Of a stretch of 64,000 nt of DNA, positions 9,448-18,795 are shown piece after piece (within the stretch, counting starts at the first letter, position 1; each line of letters begins with the position of its first letter). The notes below the pieces were generated by a model. That model searched no databases. It saw nothing but the letters and a program-made list of their open reading frames with translations, and was not told the origin of the DNA. The translations under genes and the position numbers were made by a program. The stretch comes from Chitinophaga hostae. GTDB taxonomy: Bacteria > Bacteroidota > Bacteroidia > Chitinophagales > Chitinophagaceae. The stretch is from NCBI RefSeq assembly GCF_018224885.1, contig NZ_JAGTXB010000004.1:124001-188000 (forward strand), given 5' to 3'.

Positions 9448-10899
9448 ATGAAAAATATCATAGTAGCAATAGGAGTTTATGTTGTGTTAGCAGGTTGTAA
9501 TAAACAGATTGACGAGATTAGGCCACTCACTAAAATTGACCAGCAGGGGGAGCTAAGTTCGGTGGCAGGTGTTCAGGAAGTAACAGCTGGCAATTATTTA
9601 CTGCTTATCGGTAATGGACTGGGCGATTATAGTTCTGCATTGGAAAGCATTAGTGAAAGCAGGGGTAACAATGTTACCTTAAGGCAATATGCACCAGTCT
9701 CAAACATGACTGACGCCTTTTTCTACCGCAATAGTTCCGCTGAACAACTTGGGTATAGCGCAACTTTATACCGAGGGGCATATCAGATTATTGTTGGTGC
9801 AAATGCAGCTCTTGAAGGAATTGAGCGTCTTGGGAAAAATTTTCGAACGTTAACAGAGAAAGAAAAAAATGATTTATTATATGCAAAGGGTGAGAATATT
9901 TTCATTCGTGCGTTGACCTACTTTAATCTGACAAGAATATATGGGAAGCCCTTTTACCAGGATGCTCAGAACAGCCTTGCTGTGCCACTAAAGAAGACTT
10001 CTGATATTAACGATAATCCCCGAAGGGCAACGGTGAAGCAAATCTATGATTTTCTTATTCCGGAACTTCAAATGGCCGCGCAATTAATGAAGGTACCAAT
10101 TAGCAAGACGAACGCATTTGCCAACACTGGAGCAGCGTGGGCATTGTTGTCGAGGATGTATCTCTACATGGGGGGGACTGTATCGTCACCTAATGCCACC
10201 TATAATCAACTCTCGGTATTGTACGCGGACAGTATTATTAATAGTGAAAAATATAGCTTAAGGCAGGGAAAAGATTATCTTCAAATGTTCGGCGACGATG
10301 AGGACGGAACATTGAAACGATTGGTGTTTAATGACAATAGAGAGATTATTTTTGCATTGAATAATTCTATAGATGGGATTAAGTTAGGGCAATTTTATCA
10401 TTACGATAATCGTTCTGGTGGCGGGATATTTAAGCCATCTTCAGATTTCGTTTTGACATTGCCCTCTGGTGATTTACGCGCAACATTTTTGAAGAAAAAT
10501 GTCAATACCCAAACACTTGAAACCACCAAATGGTTAGTCTCAAATTCAACTTTTGTTACACGCGCTCCTGAGATATTATTTCGTTTTGCGGAAGTTTATT
10601 TAAACAGAGCGGAAGCTAATGCGAAGTTGAAAAATTTTTCTGCCTGTAAAGCTGATCTTCAATTAATCCATGTTCGTGCGGGCCTGCCTGCATCTGATAT
10701 TGAGAATATTAATAACTCAGATCTATTGAATGCTGTGTTGAAAGAACGACGTGTCGAATTAGCGTTTGAAGGTCAAATTGGCTATGATTATTTCCGAAAC
10801 GGCCTACCAATGAAGAGGATTGCTGCAGATAATAATGGTAATGAAATGGTAATCCAACCAGATGATCCGAAAGTAGTATTTAATATCCCAGCTTTTTAA
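9448..10899 (+). CDS. SusD/RagB-family outer-membrane lipoprotein
   Basis: ATG 9448 is preferred over the TTG at 9427 because it places a lipoprotein signal directly at the N terminus (MKNIIVAIGVYVVLAGC, lipidated Cys17). The 483-residue product has SusD-type helical repeats and the typical C-terminal FAEVYLNRAEANAKL and ERRVELAFEGQIGYDYFR stretches. It is the surface lid of the upstream SusC channel and is encoded 23 bp after it. Confidence 0.93.
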   Translation: MKNIIVAIGVYVVLAGCNKQIDEIRPLTKIDQQGELSSVAGVQEVTAGNYLLLIGNGLGDYSSALESISESRGNNVTLRQYAPVSNMTDAFFYRNSSAEQLGYSATLYRGAYQIIVGANAALEGIERLGKNFRTLTEKEKNDLLYAKGENIFIRALTYFNLTRIYGKPFYQDAQNSLAVPLKKTSDINDNPRRATVKQIYDFLIPELQMAAQLMKVPISKTNAFANTGAAWALLSRMYLYMGGTVSSPNATYNQLSVLYADSIINSEKYSLRQGKDYLQMFGDDEDGTLKRLVFNDNREIIFALNNSIDGIKLGQFYHYDNRSGGGIFKPSSDFVLTLPSGDLRATFLKKNVNTQTLETTKWLVSNSTFVTRAPEILFRFAEVYLNRAEANAKLKNFSACKADLQLIHVRAGLPASDIENINNSDLLNAVLKERRVELAFEGQIGYDYFRNGLPMKRIAADNNGNEMVIQPDDPKVVFNIPAF

Positions 10900-10923
10900 C
10901 ATACATCAAAAAAATGCTAAACA

Positions 10924-11490
10924 ATGAAGAGTAGAATTGTAAGTTTAATCATATTATGAGCAGTATTGTGTACCGCTGCTCTAAATGCGCAAAGCATACA
11001 TACCAAAAATTTTTGAAGGTACTTTTTGTTGGGTACAACCCAAACAAGGCTTTACCAGAAGCCGGCCGATTCTATCCCGGGATGATGGAGAAAGAAGCAT
11101 TTTTAGCTGAATATCCGGTGAGAATGCCTGCATTCAATGCCCTCTTGGATCAATATTTTGCTCAAGTTGGTACCCTGGATTGTCGGGATTGGAAGCCTTC
11201 GGATTCGGGTCCTTATGATGTAACGATTTTTGACTTCGCAACCAGGCCTGTTGAGCCTATGAAACTTGAAAAAATGCCAGATGGTGCAACCAAATATACT
11301 GCAGCCAGATTTTTGCCAGATAGTTTTTCAAAGCCAGTAGTTTTCATTGGATGGAAATATTGCGTGGATTGGGATGCCTGACAATGTAAAGGAGTCGCTG
11401 GAGAATATTATATAGGCGACTATTAGCGCGGGAAAAATTGTTACTGGCGCTAATGTCAAAGGGAAGCGAATTTTCAGTCAGAAAACTTAG
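10924..11490 (+). pseudogene. Decayed secreted-protein gene
   Basis: ATG 10924 starts a signal-peptide-like reading (MKSRIVSLIIL) broken by an in-frame TGA, then AVLCTAALNAQSIHTKNF and another stop. The sequence continues in a second frame (KVLFVGYNPNKALPEAGRFYPGMM to about 11350) and then in a third (AWIGMPDNVKESLENII) with a further stop. The frame from 10956 to 11381 is therefore only part of a multiply broken gene, apparently also with an internal deletion. The intact ancestor was probably a secreted or periplasmic protein of the SusC/SusD locus. Confidence 0.65.
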
Positions 11491-11505
11491 AATAGTGAAC
11501 AATAA

Positions 11506-11544
11506 TAAGGATCGATGTCATTCTGGTAGTCGATCCTTACTTTC
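11506..11544 (+). terminator. Rho-independent terminator-like hairpin
   Basis: Perfect 10-bp stem TAAGGATCGA (11506-11515) and TCGATCCTTA (11530-11539) with a 14-base loop, followed by a short T-rich stretch. It lies after the pseudogene and may end transcription of the SusC/SusD operon. Confidence 0.6.
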
Positions 11545-11801
11545 TATAGCTATGGTTTTAGTAGGTGTTTTCTATAACAATAAACTGGATTCAATTTAGT
11601 ACAACAGTCTGATGTAGCGTATGCTGTACGTATTTTTAGCCTTATTAATTGATTTAATAACCCAAATATCCATGAAGTATTGTCATTCTTGTAATTAAGG
11701 CCATTTGCTAACTGTTCTGTTAATTTTAGGAGTAAGCTGGAATATTGGTCCGGGGATGTGATCATTTAACATTTTTACACATTTAAATCTATAATAAACG
11801 C
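11545..11801. other. Spacer without supported gene
   Basis: About 255 AT-rich bases between the hairpin and the lipoprotein gene. A 71-codon minus-strand frame (11550-11765) has no recognizable motif and is not accepted. Confidence 0.4.
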
Positions 11802-12233
11802 ATGAAAAAGAGAATATTTCTTATGGTATTTCCAGGCATTTTTTCTGCTTGCCAGATTAAACAGAAAAGTAAAGAAAGCAAGACATTGGAGTCGGTCAAT
11901 GAAAGCCGTAGCTCTTTGCAAAAATTAAATGTCACTAAGGACATGATGATTGGAAGGTGGTTACAACCTATCCCTGGTGAGCAAAATCACCAACAGGGTT
12001 TTCAGTTGAATGAAGACAATACTTGTTTGTCATTAAACATTCATACATTGATCTACGATAATTGGGCATTCTCCGCAGACACTCTTTTCCTTTGGAGCCA
12101 CTCAGAAGGGGTGAAAAATAGTGTTAAGTCTATAGATACTCTGTTGATTAAGACAATCTCAGAAACCACATTAAAATTGTCTCCTGAAAATGCTAGTAGT
12201 GGATATTTCGTGGAATATCATAAAGAAAAATAA
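11802..12233 (+). CDS. Small lipocalin-like lipoprotein
   Basis: A 143-residue protein with a lipoprotein signal (lipidated Cys17 in IFSACQ). The remainder is a short beta-rich domain (DMMIGRWLQPI ... FQLNEDNTCLSLN ... DTLLIKTISETTLKL), resembling the small lipocalin-like domains common in Bacteroidota lipoproteins. It is AT-rich and follows the SusC/SusD pair. No enzymatic motif is visible and the function is unknown. Confidence 0.7.
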   Translation: MKKRIFLMVFPGIFSACQIKQKSKESKTLESVNESRSSLQKLNVTKDMMIGRWLQPIPGEQNHQQGFQLNEDNTCLSLNIHTLIYDNWAFSADTLFLWSHSEGVKNSVKSIDTLLIKTISETTLKLSPENASSGYFVEYHKEK

Positions 12234-12366
12234 GGCGCATGTTCGCTGACTGATATAAATTGTTAAAAAAAGTTTAATACCCAACCTTTTACTTCTTCAA
12301 AGTTGTATACTGTTTAAAGGCCTTTCAAAACATAACCTATAAAGTACAATTTAAATTAAGATTAAA

Positions 12367-13104
12367 ATGAAAATTACAAGAACACTGTTAGCAGTACTGT
12401 CAGTAACAATTTTGGGAATCTATGCCTGTTCAAAGAAAGATAATGTTCAGGGAAATGCAACTATCGAATCTTCAAGCGGATCATCGGCAAAACCAGGAGA
12501 ATTGGTAAGTTTTAAATTCAATGGTCTTGCCAAAGATGGTGCCGTTGACTGGAAAATTACTCCGGCGGGAAATGTTCAAATTCACTCTTCCGGAAATACG
12601 GCTACTGTCATATTTTCGAAAGCTGGTGATTTTGTTGTTACAGCCCAATCAGGCTCTCAGCAGGCTGTACAACGTTTGTCGGTTAGTGCCACTGGTAGTA
12701 GTTCTAATAAGGTGGTTTCAACTACAGCATCATTGGATGGTGATGAAATTACTCTCGTACCGTCTTTTCCTAAAGATTCAATCAATTATCTGTTGATTAG
12801 GGCGGAGACTAAGAAGGATTATGACTGCCTTAATAATTTTTTGGTGAGTGTTTATAGCGAAGCTTCAAATGCGTTTACGCTGAAATACATTGGTGTAGAA
12901 GTACCTGATGCAAGTATTTGTACTGCCGGGAAGTCGAAAGCAGTTGCAACAAATGCTCTTTATATGCCAGTAGACGGAACTTACAGTTTTACTATTAAAT
13001 TCAATAATAAGGATTATATAGGATCTGTAGTTAAAAAAGGAACTCATTTTAACTTCACCTGGTCTTATACCAGCGGAGTAATTATTTCACCTCAATCCAT
13101 ATAA
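12367..13104 (+). CDS. PKD-like lipoprotein
   Basis: A 245-residue predicted surface or periplasmic lipoprotein (Cys21 in LGIYACSKK). Residues about 40-105 form a PKD-like beta-sandwich (AKPGELVSFKFNG, DWKITPAGNVQIHSSGNTATVIFSKAGDFVVTA). The C-terminal half is beta-rich with two cysteines. Such proteins often follow SusC/SusD pairs as surface glycan-binding or structural lipoproteins; that role is an inference. A strong terminator follows. Confidence 0.7.
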   Translation: MKITRTLLAVLSVTILGIYACSKKDNVQGNATIESSSGSSAKPGELVSFKFNGLAKDGAVDWKITPAGNVQIHSSGNTATVIFSKAGDFVVTAQSGSQQAVQRLSVSATGSSSNKVVSTTASLDGDEITLVPSFPKDSINYLLIRAETKKDYDCLNNFLVSVYSEASNAFTLKYIGVEVPDASICTAGKSKAVATNALYMPVDGTYSFTIKFNNKDYIGSVVKKGTHFNFTWSYTSGVIISPQSI

Positions 13105-13118
13105 TACGAACTGAAATC

Positions 13119-13147
13119 ACCCGCCCATTAAACCGGGCGGGTTTTGT
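13119..13147 (+). terminator. Rho-independent terminator
   Basis: Stem CCCGCCC (13120-13126) and GGGCGGG (13135-13141), 8-base loop, then TTTTG. It closes the first SusC/SusD locus and separates it from the sigma gene at 13157. Confidence 0.85.
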
Positions 13148-13156
13148 TGCTTTAGT

Positions 13157-13699
13157 TTGGAGAGTCTGCAAAATATAATAGAAGGTTGCAACCGCAATGA
13201 TAGAATAAGCCAGGAGAAGTTGTATAGACTGTTGTATCCGGGGCTATTTTCGTTATGTAGAAAATATTTTGTTTGTGAACAAGATATAGTAACCGTAGTA
13301 AATAACGGAATGCTAAACATTTTTAGAAATTTGGGGATGTATGATGTTAAGAAAGGAGATATATTTCCCTGGGCATATGCCATAGTAAAACATGCTGCAC
13401 TTACCTATTTGAGAAATAAACTCAACGCCAAAGAAAAAGAACATTTGAATATGGATGATTGTATGGATCTGCCTTCACCTTGCAATCCTATTGTGTCACT
13501 AGCATCGAAAGATATTTATTTATATTTATCAGTATTACCTGCAATGACACGTACTGTTTGCATTATGTTTTATCTTGATGGTTTTTTAGTCAGAGAAATT
13601 GCAGCGCATTTTCAAATTAGCGAAGGAACCGTAAAATGGCACCTTAGCGAGGGAAGAAGCATTCTAAAAAAAGCTATGAAAAAGAAAGATGCTTACTAA
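13157..13699 (+). CDS. ECF-type RNA polymerase sigma factor (orphan)
   Basis: A 180-residue sigma-70 family protein. Region 2 (about 18-90, with NNGMLNIFRNLGMYDV, IFPWAYAIVKHAALTYLRNK) and region 4 (about 118-170, REIAAHFQISEGTVKWHLSEGRSILKK) are clear. The annotated start is a TTG 10 bases after the terminator stem, so the exact start is uncertain. No FecR partner follows; a tiny overlapping frame (13689-13850) is all that is left in the position where an anti-sigma gene would be expected. Confidence 0.8.
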   Translation: MESLQNIIEGCNRNDRISQEKLYRLLYPGLFSLCRKYFVCEQDIVTVVNNGMLNIFRNLGMYDVKKGDIFPWAYAIVKHAALTYLRNKLNAKEKEHLNMDDCMDLPSPCNPIVSLASKDIYLYLSVLPAMTRTVCIMFYLDGFLVREIAAHFQISEGTVKWHLSEGRSILKKAMKKKDAY

Positions 13700-13850
13700 A
13701 GAGGATAAGGACAATTACTATATAGGCGAAAAAACAGGCGAAGAAATTCCGATAATATGTATACCCGTAGATATTGCATGGGCTCAATTGATCATTCTCT
13801 TAGAAGCACAACTATCTCCCTCCCCCCTCCCCAAAAAGAAAAGAGAATAA
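13689..13850 (+). CDS. Small ORF overlapping the sigma gene, possible anti-sigma remnant
   Basis: ATG 13689 overlaps the end of the sigma gene by 11 bases and encodes 53 residues (MLTKEDKDNYYIGEKTGEE ...). Tight coupling after a sigma gene is typical of an anti-sigma partner. The product is too short for FecR and has no membrane segment. It may be a truncated remnant or a small regulator. Confidence 0.35.
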   Translation: MLTKEDKDNYYIGEKTGEEIPIICIPVDIAWAQLIILLEAQLSPSPLPKKKRE

Positions 13851-13956
13851 TACAAACTCACTTCAACCAAGGCATTAATTTGAATCATTTGGTATTCATG
13901 AACCTGTCTGTTAGATTCCTGTTGGTCCTGTTTCTCGAAATTAGTACATCAGATAG

Positions 13957-14021
13957 GATAGAATAATCTATTAATTTAGAAGGATTGTGGATTTTTTGTT
14001 TTGCGACATTATATAGTTTTG
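13957..14021 (+). promoter_or_regulatory. Shared operator/promoter, copy 1
   Basis: Palindrome GATAG-AATAAT-CTATT (13957-13972), 12 bases, TTGTGGATTTTTT (from 13985), 26 bases after the TTG, then a Bacteroidota -7 box TAGTTTTG (14014-14021). The same layout with identical spacings occurs at 18693 and 22516. It lies upstream of the glycosidase-like gene at 14076. Confidence 0.75.
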
Positions 14022-14075
14022 AATCGTATTTCAATGCACAACCAAAATATATTTAAGTTCAAACGGTATTTACAT

Positions 14076-16310
14076 ATGCTAAAAATCCAACTTTTAGTTG
14101 CAGGTGTTTTCGCGAGTCTTCATGTTATGTCGCAACAGCCATTGCCAGACCTTGCTACAAGGGCTCAAGTAACTTATTACAAGGGGCGTACTCCCGAAAA
14201 ACAACAGACTTTTTCGTTTGAGAAAAACAAGGCATCGATGCTCATTAATCAAGCTGAATGGAATTGTAAGAAATATGATAACAAGGCAGGTAATGAGACG
14301 GTTTATACATTTGAGTTAAAAAAAGGTTCCATGGATAAGGCAGGTCTGTCGATTGATTTTTTATTTGATCATTGGGATGTGAAAAACTATGTCATTATGC
14401 CTGCCGCGGCTTATGATGGTAATAGATTTGACGTATTGGAATACGGTTATCCACCTTTGTTTAAGTCTAAAGACTATAATAAAAATTTACCTGTCACCAT
14501 TACGAATATACCCAGATTGAATAAGTATGAAGGAAAGTCGAGGATGGATTTTAATACCGGAGATTTAGCTACACCGGCAGTAGGTGTTTATTTCCCTAAA
14601 ACCGGGAAAGGAATTTGGATACTAACCGAACAAGCCACAGAGCTGGGTAACAGTGCTTTGATATTTAAAGAAAATGAAGCTCGAAATAAAGCTACTTTCA
14701 CTATTGCTGCGCCTTGTGTGAGGGAGGAATATTATTCTATGGCAAATCTTTCTCCTTCTAATGAAACGGGGAAGGATTTAAAGGAAGGTGATAAAGTAAC
14801 TATTCGATACAAAGTTTATACTTACAGCAACCTTAGTTCTCCCAATGATCTGAATAAGAAGTTTCCAGCTATCCGTAAAAGCTATGGTACTTCTGCTTAC
14901 ATTAACCAGTTGCCTTTCAGCAAAGCGTTTGAGTTAATGGAAAAACAAGAAAACGAATGGTGGAGTAGAAAGGATAGTCTCTATACATTGGGCGGTGAAA
15001 CGCTTAATATGAAATGGCAATTAGGTTGGGTGGGGGGCTTGATGGTTACATTACCGCTGAGTGAAGCAGGAGGAGATAGTTCTGCGGACAGGGCATATAA
15101 AAATTACTATAAAATTTTGACACAGAGCCAGTCCCCAAGTGGTTTCTTTTATGGTTGCGGGAATGGCAAGATCTGGTGTAGCGACTGTTTTGGTAGCCCA
15201 CATCCTGATAATCTCCATTTGCTTCGTAAAAATGCAGATGCGTTATATTTTACTTATAAATATGTTTCTTCTCAAAGAAATAGAAATCCAGGATGGCAGC
15301 TGCCTGAAGCCTGGAGCGCGCCGCTACACCGGCAAGCTGACGCTTTTGTGAAACTATGGAAAGAAAATTATCAGTTCGGACAGTTTGTGGAAATTGAGAC
15401 AGGGGAAATAAAAGTAGGAGGCAGTAATAGTGCAGTGACGGCAATTGCGGGATTAGCTTTGGCATCAAAGTATGAAAGTAATCCGCAGTATTTACAGGTG
15501 GCTAAAGAAGCCGCCAGATATTATTATAGGAATTTTATAGTGAAGGGGATCTCCTGTGGTGGGCCAGGCGAAATTTTGCAAAACAACGATGCAGAGTCGG
15601 CTTTTGCAACCTTGGAATCTTTCGTAGTGTTGTATGAAGTGACCGGCGAAAAGGAATGGCTGCAATATGCGGAAGATGCCGCTGCTTTTTGTACCACCTG
15701 GATGGTAACTTATGATTATAGGTTTCCAGAAAAATCTTTGTTCGGTAGATTGGATATGAAAACGACTGGTGCTATATGGGCGAACACTCAAAACAAACAT
15801 GGAGGACCGGGTATTTGTACTGCTTCCGGCGATTGTTTGTTTAAATTATATCGTGCCACGGGTAATAAATTGTATCTGCAAATGATATACGATATAGCAC
15901 ATAACATTATGCAATATATTGCACGCGCCGACCGCCCTATTAAAGACCAACACATCGGTTGGATTAATGAAAGAGTAAATCTTAGCGACTGGGAAGGGAA
16001 AGAAGCTATAGGGGATATTTTTCATGGCAATACCTGGGCGCAGGTAAGCGCTATGCTCACCGTGGCGGAAATTCCCGGCATTTATATAAATCCGGCCAGA
16101 AATGAACTGATGGTATTTGATCATGTAACGGCAACGGTGAAGGGTAATACATTGACGATTACTAACTCCACAAGGTTTGATGCGAGTATCAGGGTGTTTG
16201 TGGATAGGAAAATGACCTCCGTTTATCCGCAAGGATTTATAAGCCGGTGCCCAATAGTGAATGTAAAGGCAGGAGAGACGAAAATACTTGCCTTGTCCGA
16301 AATACAATAA
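14076..16310 (+). CDS. Secreted putative glycosidase/lyase with helical-barrel-like region
   Basis: Chosen start is the methionine at 14076 (MLKIQLLVAGVFASLHVMSQ), which begins a signal peptide; the open frame runs back to 14001 but overlaps the promoter -7 box. The 744-residue product has a beta-rich N-terminal part and a central-to-C-terminal helical repeat region (WVGGLMVTLP, SDCFGSPHPDNLHLLRKNADALYF, GGPGICTASGDCLFKLY) resembling (alpha/alpha)-barrel glycosidases and lyases. I do not recognize a specific family. First gene of the carbohydrate locus. Confidence 0.65.
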   Translation: MLKIQLLVAGVFASLHVMSQQPLPDLATRAQVTYYKGRTPEKQQTFSFEKNKASMLINQAEWNCKKYDNKAGNETVYTFELKKGSMDKAGLSIDFLFDHWDVKNYVIMPAAAYDGNRFDVLEYGYPPLFKSKDYNKNLPVTITNIPRLNKYEGKSRMDFNTGDLATPAVGVYFPKTGKGIWILTEQATELGNSALIFKENEARNKATFTIAAPCVREEYYSMANLSPSNETGKDLKEGDKVTIRYKVYTYSNLSSPNDLNKKFPAIRKSYGTSAYINQLPFSKAFELMEKQENEWWSRKDSLYTLGGETLNMKWQLGWVGGLMVTLPLSEAGGDSSADRAYKNYYKILTQSQSPSGFFYGCGNGKIWCSDCFGSPHPDNLHLLRKNADALYFTYKYVSSQRNRNPGWQLPEAWSAPLHRQADAFVKLWKENYQFGQFVEIETGEIKVGGSNSAVTAIAGLALASKYESNPQYLQVAKEAARYYYRNFIVKGISCGGPGEILQNNDAESAFATLESFVVLYEVTGEKEWLQYAEDAAAFCTTWMVTYDYRFPEKSLFGRLDMKTTGAIWANTQNKHGGPGICTASGDCLFKLYRATGNKLYLQMIYDIAHNIMQYIARADRPIKDQHIGWINERVNLSDWEGKEAIGDIFHGNTWAQVSAMLTVAEIPGIYINPARNELMVFDHVTATVKGNTLTITNSTRFDASIRVFVDRKMTSVYPQGFISRCPIVNVKAGETKILALSEIQ

Positions 16311-16377
16311 CAAGAAGCATGATAATCTTTCAGTTAAAAAACAGGTGAAAGTCATATTTAGTTGAAAAATTGGTACA

Positions 16378-18594
16378 ATGATTAAAAGAAAATGGTTTCT
16401 TCTCTTTATTTTCTTATTCGGTTTCGCTGCATCCTTTGCACAACAGGTAGACGACTATAATATCAAATGGACTACACCAGGAGAAAATTCAAATGGTTCC
16501 ATGCCTATTGGTAACGGTGATATTGGTGCCAACGTTTGGATTGCAGCAAATGGGGATTTGGTATTTTACGTTTCCAAAACAGACGCCTGGAGCGAAATAG
16601 GAAGGCTGCTAAAATTGGGGCGGGTGAGAGTTTCTATTTCACCAAATCCCTTCAATGAAAAGGCATTCATACAGGAATTGCGACTACAAAATGGTGAAAT
16701 ACAGATCAGCTATGGCGATACAAAGATCAAATTTTGGATAGATGCCCATCACCCGGTAATTCAGACAGATATACGAAGTAAAAAGCCGATCCGGGTCAAA
16801 GTGGTATATGAAAACTGGAGGAAAACAAAACGCCCTATTGTTGGGCAAGAAGACGGCTCAGTTTGGGGAATTGGTGCCAGGCAGGTAACAAAAGACTGTC
16901 CTACTGAGATTTTTTCCGAACCTGATACTGTGTTTTCCGGAAATAAAGACAATATTACTGCTTGTCATCACAATGATTATTCTATTTGGAAACATAACCT
17001 GGAAATACAGTCATTGACTGACATTTCCACTTATCAGCCCGATCCATTGATGCATCGTAATTTTGGCCTGATGATAAAAGGCAGTGGTCTGATTAACCAG
17101 TCTGATACTATTTTGATAAGTAGTAAAGCTTCCACCAGCATCCAAATTAATAGCTATCCACTCACCACCCAGGGCAGCATAAAGGAATGGCAACAAAAAC
17201 TGGGCGAACAAGTCTTTGCTATAGCGGCTACACCATCGAAGAAGCGTGTGGCGATGCATGAACGGTGGTGGAAGTCATTCTGGAACAGATCATATATCTA
17301 CGTTTCTGCAGATAACCCGGAGCAGCAACAATGGGCTAATATTGTAACACAAGGTTATATACTGCAGCGCTTTATTAACGCATGTGGTGGCCGTGGCAAT
17401 TCACCGGTTAAATTCAATGGTAGCATTTTTACGGTAGACACTTATGAAATAGATGGTCCGTACAAAGGCTTTGACGCTGACTTCCGCCTTTGGGGTGGAT
17501 GTTATTGGTGGCAAAATACCCGTTTACCCTATTGGAGTATGTTGCTTTCAGGGGACTTTGATCTTATGCGTCCACTGTTCAGAATGTACATGGCAGCATT
17601 ACCGCTTCGCAAAGATGCTACCAGAAAGTACTATGGTCATGAGGGCGCCTACTATCCTGAAACCATGAATTTTTGGGGAACTTATGCAGATGGCGATTAT
17701 GGATGTGATAGAACTAATGTACCACTGGGCTTTGCCAGGAACCCCTATATTACGTATTATTGGCAGGGTGCTTTAGAACTTTCTCTGATGATGAATGATT
17801 ACTATAATTTTACTAAAAACACTGGATTTGCCAGAGATACGCTGGTTCCCTTTGTTACAGAAATACTTACATTTTTTGACCAGCATTGGAAGCGGGGGAA
17901 TGATGGGAAAATTCTGTTCAATCCATCAGCATCACTCGAAACTTTTCACAAAGCAGTTGATCCACTACCTGAAATCGTTGGAATCAGAGCAGTGGCCGAA
18001 AAAATGTTGAGCCTGCCCAAAGCGTTTACCACAGATAAACTAAGAAGCCAATGGTTAAAACTCATCGAAGATCTCCCTGCAGTTCCCTTACGTACTGTAG
18101 GTAAAGATACATTACTGTCTCCCGCGCATGAGTATAGCAACAAAGCTAATTCCGAAAACCCGGAAATGTATGGGGTATTTCCCTACCGTGCTTTCGTATT
18201 AGGCAAACCTGGTTTGCAAATCGGTGTAAACACCTTTCTGAGCAGAACACATAAAGAAAATGGTGGCTGGCAACAAAGTTCTATTCAGGCGGCCTATTTA
18301 GGACTCTCTGATGAAGCTAAAAGAATGATTATAGAGAACTTTTCTACCCGGGATAAAAATATGCGTTTCCCTGCATTTTGGGGACCAAACTATGACTGGA
18401 CTCCTGACCAGGATCATGGGAACGTCGCAATGATAGCACTGCAACGGATGCTGATACAATATGACACAGATCGCGTAAAATTGTTGCCGGCATGGCCAAG
18501 GGAGTGGAATGTTGCATTTAAACTCACGGGACCTTATGGGAAAGTGTATGAAGGAAGGTATAAGAATGGTAATTTGAAGTATATTTCCCGATAG
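16378..18594 (+). CDS. DUF5703/GH95-like secreted glycoside hydrolase
   Basis: A 738-residue protein with a signal peptide (ending ASFAQQ). The N-terminal beta-sandwich starts with YNIKWTTPGENSNGSMPIGNGDIGANVW, the signature of DUF5703 proteins related to GH95-type enzymes. An (alpha/alpha)6-like catalytic region follows (ILQRFINACGGRGNSPVKFNGSIF, PYWSMLLSGDFDLMRPLF, FPALWGPNYDWTPD-like). It probably acts on an oligosaccharide in the periplasm or at the surface; the exact linkage is unknown. Starts 67 bp after the previous gene. Confidence 0.75.
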   Translation: MIKRKWFLLFIFLFGFAASFAQQVDDYNIKWTTPGENSNGSMPIGNGDIGANVWIAANGDLVFYVSKTDAWSEIGRLLKLGRVRVSISPNPFNEKAFIQELRLQNGEIQISYGDTKIKFWIDAHHPVIQTDIRSKKPIRVKVVYENWRKTKRPIVGQEDGSVWGIGARQVTKDCPTEIFSEPDTVFSGNKDNITACHHNDYSIWKHNLEIQSLTDISTYQPDPLMHRNFGLMIKGSGLINQSDTILISSKASTSIQINSYPLTTQGSIKEWQQKLGEQVFAIAATPSKKRVAMHERWWKSFWNRSYIYVSADNPEQQQWANIVTQGYILQRFINACGGRGNSPVKFNGSIFTVDTYEIDGPYKGFDADFRLWGGCYWWQNTRLPYWSMLLSGDFDLMRPLFRMYMAALPLRKDATRKYYGHEGAYYPETMNFWGTYADGDYGCDRTNVPLGFARNPYITYYWQGALELSLMMNDYYNFTKNTGFARDTLVPFVTEILTFFDQHWKRGNDGKILFNPSASLETFHKAVDPLPEIVGIRAVAEKMLSLPKAFTTDKLRSQWLKLIEDLPAVPLRTVGKDTLLSPAHEYSNKANSENPEMYGVFPYRAFVLGKPGLQIGVNTFLSRTHKENGGWQQSSIQAAYLGLSDEAKRMIIENFSTRDKNMRFPAFWGPNYDWTPDQDHGNVAMIALQRMLIQYDTDRVKLLPAWPREWNVAFKLTGPYGKVYEGRYKNGNLKYISR

Positions 18595-18692
18595 CCCCGG
18601 AAGAAGATTTAACCCTTTCAGCAATCTGCGGTCTTCTTATTTTATAATCTATTCCATGATTGGAATACAAATATAGGTATGACGTTGCCTTA

Positions 18693-18757
18693 GATAGAAT
18701 AATCTATTAATTTAAAAGTATTGTGAATTTTTTATCTAAATGCATTACATAGTTTTG
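18693..18757 (+). promoter_or_regulatory. Shared operator/promoter, copy 2
   Basis: GATAG-AATAAT-CTATT (18693-18708), 12 bases, TTGTGAATTTTTT (18721), then TAGTTTTG (18750-18757), with the same spacings as copies 1 and 3. It drives the creatininase/aldolase/transporter genes. Confidence 0.75.
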
Positions 18758-18795
18758 AGTGACATGTTATTATTTCACGTTATTTTTAAAGACCA

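Noticed and set aside
11550..11765. 71-codon minus-strand frame
   Set aside because: No recognizable motif, ends next to a hairpin, and is opposite in strand to the operon.
13757..13966. 69-codon plus frame after the sigma gene
   Set aside because: Overlaps the better-placed 13689 frame and runs into the promoter palindrome.
15846..16355. 169-codon minus-strand frame
   Set aside because: Antisense shadow of the glycosidase-like gene with its cysteine- and histidine-rich noise.
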